Translations under genes and position numbers: made by a program | Shown: piece after piece, positions 6,513 through 8,992 of the stretch | How the letters are laid out: each line of letters begins with the position of its first letter | Position numbering within the stretch: position 1 is the first letter of the stretch | Notes under the pieces: model-generated | The model's input: the letters and a program-made list of their open reading frames with translations, nothing else | The model's database searches: none | Told to the model about the DNA's origin: nothing | From: Comamonadaceae bacterium | Lineage (GTDB): Bacteria; Pseudomonadota; Gammaproteobacteria; Burkholderiales; Burkholderiaceae_C | Assembly: GCA_947469815.1 (NCBI GenBank) | Contig: CANIRI010000075.1 | Span: 1-8,992 of the forward strand | Direction: 5' to 3' | Length of the DNA: 8,992 nucleotides

Positions 6513-7397
6513 ATGCAAGCCATCCCGCTAATCCCCCATTTGTACGCAGACTTCGCCACACAGGCCCAGATCGACCAGCAATACAACGCCTCGCTGGGTC
6601 TGCCAGATGCCACTGCGCCGGCCCGCCACAACGCCGAGGTCAGCGCGCAAGCCCGCAGCCGTCTGCCCCAGCACCTGGATATCCCGTTTGGTCCCACGCG
6701 GGCTGAGACGCTGGATGTTTTTCCGGCCACACCAACCGGCCCTGGCGGCGCGCCGGTATTTGTTTTCATCCATGGCGGCTACTGGCGGGCGCTGTCAAGC
6801 AAAGACTTCAGCGGCGTGGCGCTGGGCTTGCATGCGCGCGGCATCACCACGGTGGTGCTGAATTACGCCCTGTGCCCGTTTGTCACCATCGACGAGATCG
6901 TGCGCCAGGTACGCAGTGCGGTGGCCTGGACGGTGCGGCACATTGCCGAATTCGGCGGTGACCCGGCGCGTATTGGCGTAGGCGGCCACTCGGCCGGCGG
7001 GCACCTGACCGCGATGTGCATGCAAACCGAATGGGCGCGGGACTACGGACTGGCGCAAGACCCCATCAAGGCCGCCCTGATGATCAGCGGCATTTACGAC
7101 ATCGCGCCGCTGCGCTACAGCTATTTACAGCCGATGATCCAGCTCGATGAGGGCTGCATCCGCCGCAACTCCCCGGCTTTCAGTGCGCGCACCTGCGCGG
7201 CACCGGCTTGGATCACCTGGGGCGGCAACGAGACATCCGAATTCGCCCGCCAAAGCGCCGTGATGCACGCCGCATGGGGCGCGCAAGGCAATACCAGCAC
7301 CTTGCGCCCGATTGACGGCGCAGACCACTTCAGCGTCATCCACGGCTTCGAGTCACCCGACAGCGCGCTGTGCAACTGGCTAGCGGAGGCCTTGTAA
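6513..7397 (+). CDS. Alpha/beta hydrolase, arylformamidase (KynB/BNA7)-like
   Basis: The 294-aa product is a cytosolic alpha/beta-hydrolase fold protein. It shows the oxyanion motif FIHGGYWR (85-92), the nucleophile elbow GHSAGGH (158-164, Ser160) and the catalytic-His motif GADHFSVIHG (269-278, His272). The acid residue probably lies in WGGNETSEF (236-244). HGGYW plus GHSAGGH and a short N-terminal extension (YADFATQAQIDQQYN) is typical of the arylformamidase/kynurenine-formamidase-like branch, which hydrolyses N-formylkynurenine or other small esters and amides. No kynurenine-pathway gene is adjacent, so the substrate is open. The start is supported by CCGGAG about 8 bases upstream of ATG 6513. 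It lies 23 bases after the secreted-protein gene on the same strand and is followed by a new promoter region rather than another member of this cluster. Confidence 0.88.
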   Translation: MQAIPLIPHLYADFATQAQIDQQYNASLGLPDATAPARHNAEVSAQARSRLPQHLDIPFGPTRAETLDVFPATPTGPGGAPVFVFIHGGYWRALSSKDFSGVALGLHARGITTVVLNYALCPFVTIDEIVRQVRSAVAWTVRHIAEFGGDPARIGVGGHSAGGHLTAMCMQTEWARDYGLAQDPIKAALMISGIYDIAPLRYSYLQPMIQLDEGCIRRNSPAFSARTCAAPAWITWGGNETSEFARQSAVMHAAWGAQGNTSTLRPIDGADHFSVIHGFESPDSALCNWLAEAL

Positions 7398-7414
7398 GTC
7401 TGCCAAACCGGCCG

Positions 7415-7423
7415 TGGCAAAAT
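7415..7423 (+). promoter_or_regulatory. Candidate extended -10 promoter for the riboswitch operon
   Basis: TGGCAAAAT (7415-7423) reads as an extended -10 element (TG-N-CAAAAT, 4 of 6 matches to TATAAT). A TTGTAA at 7392-7397 could act as a -35, but its 20-base spacing is long. Transcription would start near 7430, exactly at the first base pair of the riboswitch (7431). This is inferred from pattern and position only. Confidence 0.45.
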
Positions 7424-7430
7424 CGGCCGT

Positions 7431-7510
7431 CCCAAGGAGCGCTGCAGTTCACGCACAGTGAGCCAGGCTTGGGGAACTTGGCGCACGCCAAGCCTGTCAA
7501 CCGCGCTCAC
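7431..7510 (+). promoter_or_regulatory. S-adenosylhomocysteine (SAH) riboswitch aptamer
   Basis: The sequence carries the conserved elements of the SAH riboswitch known from Ralstonia and relatives: GGAGCGCTGCA (7436-7446), CCAGGCT (7463-7469) and AACCGCGCTCAC (7499-7510). All expected helices can be drawn. P1 pairs CCCAAG (7431-7436) with CTTGGG (7468-7473). P2 pairs GTTCAC (7447-7452) with GTGAGC (7458-7463) around the loop GCACA. A P4-type hairpin pairs CTTGGC (7477-7482) with GCCAAG (7487-7492). The pseudoknot pairs GAGCGC (7437-7442) with GCGCTC (7503-7508). SAH riboswitches are known as ON switches upstream of genes that clear SAH and recycle homocysteine, which fits the methyltransferase that follows. 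Confidence 0.93.
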
Positions 7511-7576
7511 CCACGCACTGTGCGGTGAGCCTGTATCTCCCCTGTGTCGTGGTCAACCTGATCTGTGGAGTGACCC
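7511..7576 (+). promoter_or_regulatory. Riboswitch expression platform and ribosome-binding site
   Basis: This stretch links the aptamer to the ATG at 7577. The Shine-Dalgarno is GGAG (7567-7570), 6 bases before the start. CACTGTGCGGTGAGC (7516-7530) can pair either with aptamer bases 7447-7460, destroying P2, or through GGTGAGC (7524-7530) with GCTCACC (7505-7511), destroying the pseudoknot. A CTCC at 7537-7540 and a GGTCA/TGACC pair (7551-7555, 7571-7575) could mask the ribosome site. There is no hairpin with a T tract, so control is probably translational. Pairings were found by eye. Confidence 0.6.
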
Positions 7577-8650
7577 ATGTTGAGCGCCTCTGAGAACCGT
7601 TTTTCGCACCTGCTGGCAACCCGACCCTGGCTCCTGGCCGATGGTGCCACCGGAAGTAATTTATTCGACGTGGGCCTGGTCTCGGGCGACGCGCCCGAGC
7701 TGTGGAACACCGAGCACCCCGATCGCATCGCCGCCTTGCACCAAAGTTTTGTGGACGCGGGCGCGGACATCCTGCTGACCAACAGCTTTGGCGGCACCGT
7801 GTACCGCCTCAAACTGCACAACGCACAAGGCCGCATGGCCGAGCTCAATACCCTGGCTGCGCAAATTGCCCGCCGCGTGGCCGACGCCAGCGGACGCACC
7901 GTGGCGGTAGCAGGAAGCATGGGCCCCACCGGCGAAATCATGGAGCCCATCGGCCCCCTCACATTTGATGATGCCAAGGCCGCATTTGCCGAACAGGCGC
8001 TGGCGCTCAAAGCTGGTGGCGCGGATGTGCTGTGGATCGAGACCATGTCCTCGCGCGAAGAAGTCGAGGCTGCGGTGGCCGGTGCGGCGGTGGCTGAACT
8101 GCCCATCGTCTGTACCCTGAGCTTCGATACCAATGGCCGCACCATGATGGGCATCTCGCCCAGCGATTTCTCCAGCATTGAGCAATCGCTCACGCCCCGC
8201 CTGGCCGCCTGCGGCACCAATTGCGGCGTGGGTGCTTCCGAAGTCGTGGCCTGCATCCATAACCTGGCTGAAGCCATGGGCCCGGACGTGGTGCTGGTGG
8301 CCAAAGGCAATTGCGGTATTCCGCAATATGTCGATGGCGCGATTTGCTACAACGGCACGCCCGAGATCATGGCCTTGTACGCCCGCATGGCGCTGGACGC
8401 GGGTGCCCGCATCATCGGCGGCTGCTGCGGCACCTCGGCCAAGCATTTGCGCGCCATGCGCGACGCGCTGGAGTCGCACACCAAGAGCCACAGCCCCACG
8501 ATGGAAGACATCACCGGCCAGCTCGGTGAAATCTCCACCGGCGCGCGCGCCCAATGGGGCGGCGAGCAAAGCCGTGCTGCAGGCGCTGCGGCGGGGGCCA
8601 ACTTGTCGCGCGGGCGCGGCGCACGCGCACGGCGCGGCACCGACGCCTGA
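7577..8650 (+). CDS. bmt: Homocysteine S-methyltransferase, Bmt (betaine-type) family
   Basis: Transfers a methyl group to homocysteine to make methionine; the closest family I recognise is the bacterial betaine-homocysteine methyltransferase of the Sinorhizobium Bmt type. Folate- or other donor-dependent MetH fragments share the same domain, so the donor is not settled. The 357-aa TIM barrel shows DGATGSNLF (22-30), TNSFGG (68-73), GSMGPTGE (113-120), WIET (153-156), TNCGVGAS (214-221), KGNCGIPQ (243-250) and GGCCGTSAKHL (281-291). The three zinc-ligand cysteines are C216, C283 and C284. After about residue 320 comes a basic Gly/Ala/Arg tail (to 357) beyond the catalytic domain. Expression is probably controlled by the SAH riboswitch just upstream; GGAG is well placed before the ATG. 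The TGA overlaps the next ATG (TGATG), indicating translational coupling to the transporter. Confidence 0.9.
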   Translation: MLSASENRFSHLLATRPWLLADGATGSNLFDVGLVSGDAPELWNTEHPDRIAALHQSFVDAGADILLTNSFGGTVYRLKLHNAQGRMAELNTLAAQIARRVADASGRTVAVAGSMGPTGEIMEPIGPLTFDDAKAAFAEQALALKAGGADVLWIETMSSREEVEAAVAGAAVAELPIVCTLSFDTNGRTMMGISPSDFSSIEQSLTPRLAACGTNCGVGASEVVACIHNLAEAMGPDVVLVAKGNCGIPQYVDGAICYNGTPEIMALYARMALDAGARIIGGCCGTSAKHLRAMRDALESHTKSHSPTMEDITGQLGEISTGARAQWGGEQSRAAGAAAGANLSRGRGARARRGTDA

Positions 8651-8992
8651 TGGCGGGCGGCTCCACCTCCCGTGGCCTGCTGCTGGTAGCCGGGGCTACG
8701 CTGTTCTGGAGCCTGAGCGGGGTGTTCGTGCGCTGGCTGCCCGGCATTGACCCCTGGTCCTTCAACGCTTTTCGCGGCTTGGGTCTGGCGCTGTCGATGG
8801 CGCTGTGGATTGCCCTGCGTTATGGCAGCGGCACGCTGGCCATGGTGCGGCGCAGCCCGCCAAACGCTTTGATGCTGTCCGCTGGATTTTTCTCGCTGGG
8901 TTCCTCGCTCTACATTTTTTCTCTGGGCCACGGCAGCGTAGCCGCTATCTCTTGCCTCACCACCACTTCGGGGCTGTTTGCGGCCCTGATCG
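8650..8992 (+). CDS. EamA/DMT-family transporter, N-terminal part (partial)
   Basis: The frame from ATG 8650 stays open to the window end (114 codons). The product looks like a drug/metabolite transporter of the EamA type. It has a hydrophobic first helix GLLLVAGATLFWSLSG (about 9-24), then FVRWLPGIDPWSFNAFRG (26-43), where the family typically has a short Pro-containing loop and an Arg before helix 2. Helix 2 covers about 40-57, helix 3 about 73-92 and helix 4 begins near 97. It is an inner-membrane protein, probably with ten helices when complete. The ATG shares its A with the TGA stop of the methyltransferase gene and no separate Shine-Dalgarno is visible, so translation is probably coupled and the gene may share SAH-riboswitch control. 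The substrate is unknown; family members move amino acids, nucleosides and, in some lineages, S-adenosylmethionine. Confidence 0.88.
   Translation, partial: MAGGSTSRGLLLVAGATLFWSLSGVFVRWLPGIDPWSFNAFRGLGLALSMALWIALRYGSGTLAMVRRSPPNALMLSAGFFSLGSSLYIFSLGHGSVAAISCLTTTSGLFAALI

Noticed and set aside
7409..7429. CGGCCG (7409-7414) and CGGCCG (7424-7429) as a terminator hairpin for the hydrolase gene
   Set aside because: No T tract follows, and the loop coincides with the candidate extended -10; at most a weak hairpin.
7511..7576. Intrinsic terminator in the riboswitch expression platform
   Set aside because: No stem followed by a run of T residues is present, so transcription attenuation is not supported.
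7661..8569. Minus-strand open frame (302 aa) opposite the homocysteine methyltransferase
   Set aside because: No domain and a typical GC-rich antisense composition; the plus-strand gene has clear catalytic motifs and a riboswitch.
1..8992. CRISPR array, tRNA/rRNA, transposon ends or phage genes
   Set aside because: I saw no spaced direct repeats, cloverleaf patterns, transposase or integrase frames, or terminal inverted repeats on reading both strands.

Overview
The window looks like a chromosomal segment of a GC-rich betaproteobacterium of the order Burkholderiales, most likely Comamonadaceae (Rhodoferax/Polaromonas-like). This rests on the protein sequences, the yicC-gmk-rpoZ-spoT-greB order, and an S-adenosylhomocysteine (SAH) riboswitch of the type known from Ralstonia and its relatives. 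The genus is an inference. I see no tRNA, rRNA, CRISPR array, insertion sequence, integrase or phage gene. Coding density is very high; the longest gap (7398-7576) holds the riboswitch leader.

Layout. Positions 1-943 hold a growth and nucleotide block: the tail of yicC, guanylate kinase (gmk) and RNA polymerase omega (rpoZ), closed by a strong intrinsic terminator. Positions 995-3226 encode a bifunctional SpoT-type (p)ppGpp synthetase/hydrolase. greB lies on the minus strand, tail to tail with spoT, and their stop codons overlap. greB and ftsY (SRP receptor) diverge from a gap of about 47 bp that carries a perfect 8-bp inverted repeat. From 4857 to 7397 three tightly spaced plus-strand genes encode a diverged FAD/NAD(P)-type oxidoreductase whose cofactor motifs look eroded, a small exported Cys-containing protein of unknown function, and an alpha/beta hydrolase resembling arylformamidases.

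From 7398 to the end lies a sulfur/methyl-cycle unit: a probable promoter, an SAH riboswitch with a readable set of alternative pairings, a homocysteine S-methyltransferase of the Bmt (betaine-type) family, and the start of an EamA/DMT transporter whose ATG overlaps the methyltransferase stop codon. SAH is hydrolysed to homocysteine, so an SAH sensor in front of an enzyme that remethylates homocysteine makes metabolic sense.

Most of the window is core genome. The parts most worth a second look are the SAH-riboswitch operon (its anti-aptamer pairings and the coupled transporter), the decayed-looking oxidoreductase with its secreted partner, a 10-bp perfect hairpin in that partner's signal-peptide codons, and the palindrome between greB and ftsY. 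I did not find a clearly unprecedented system.
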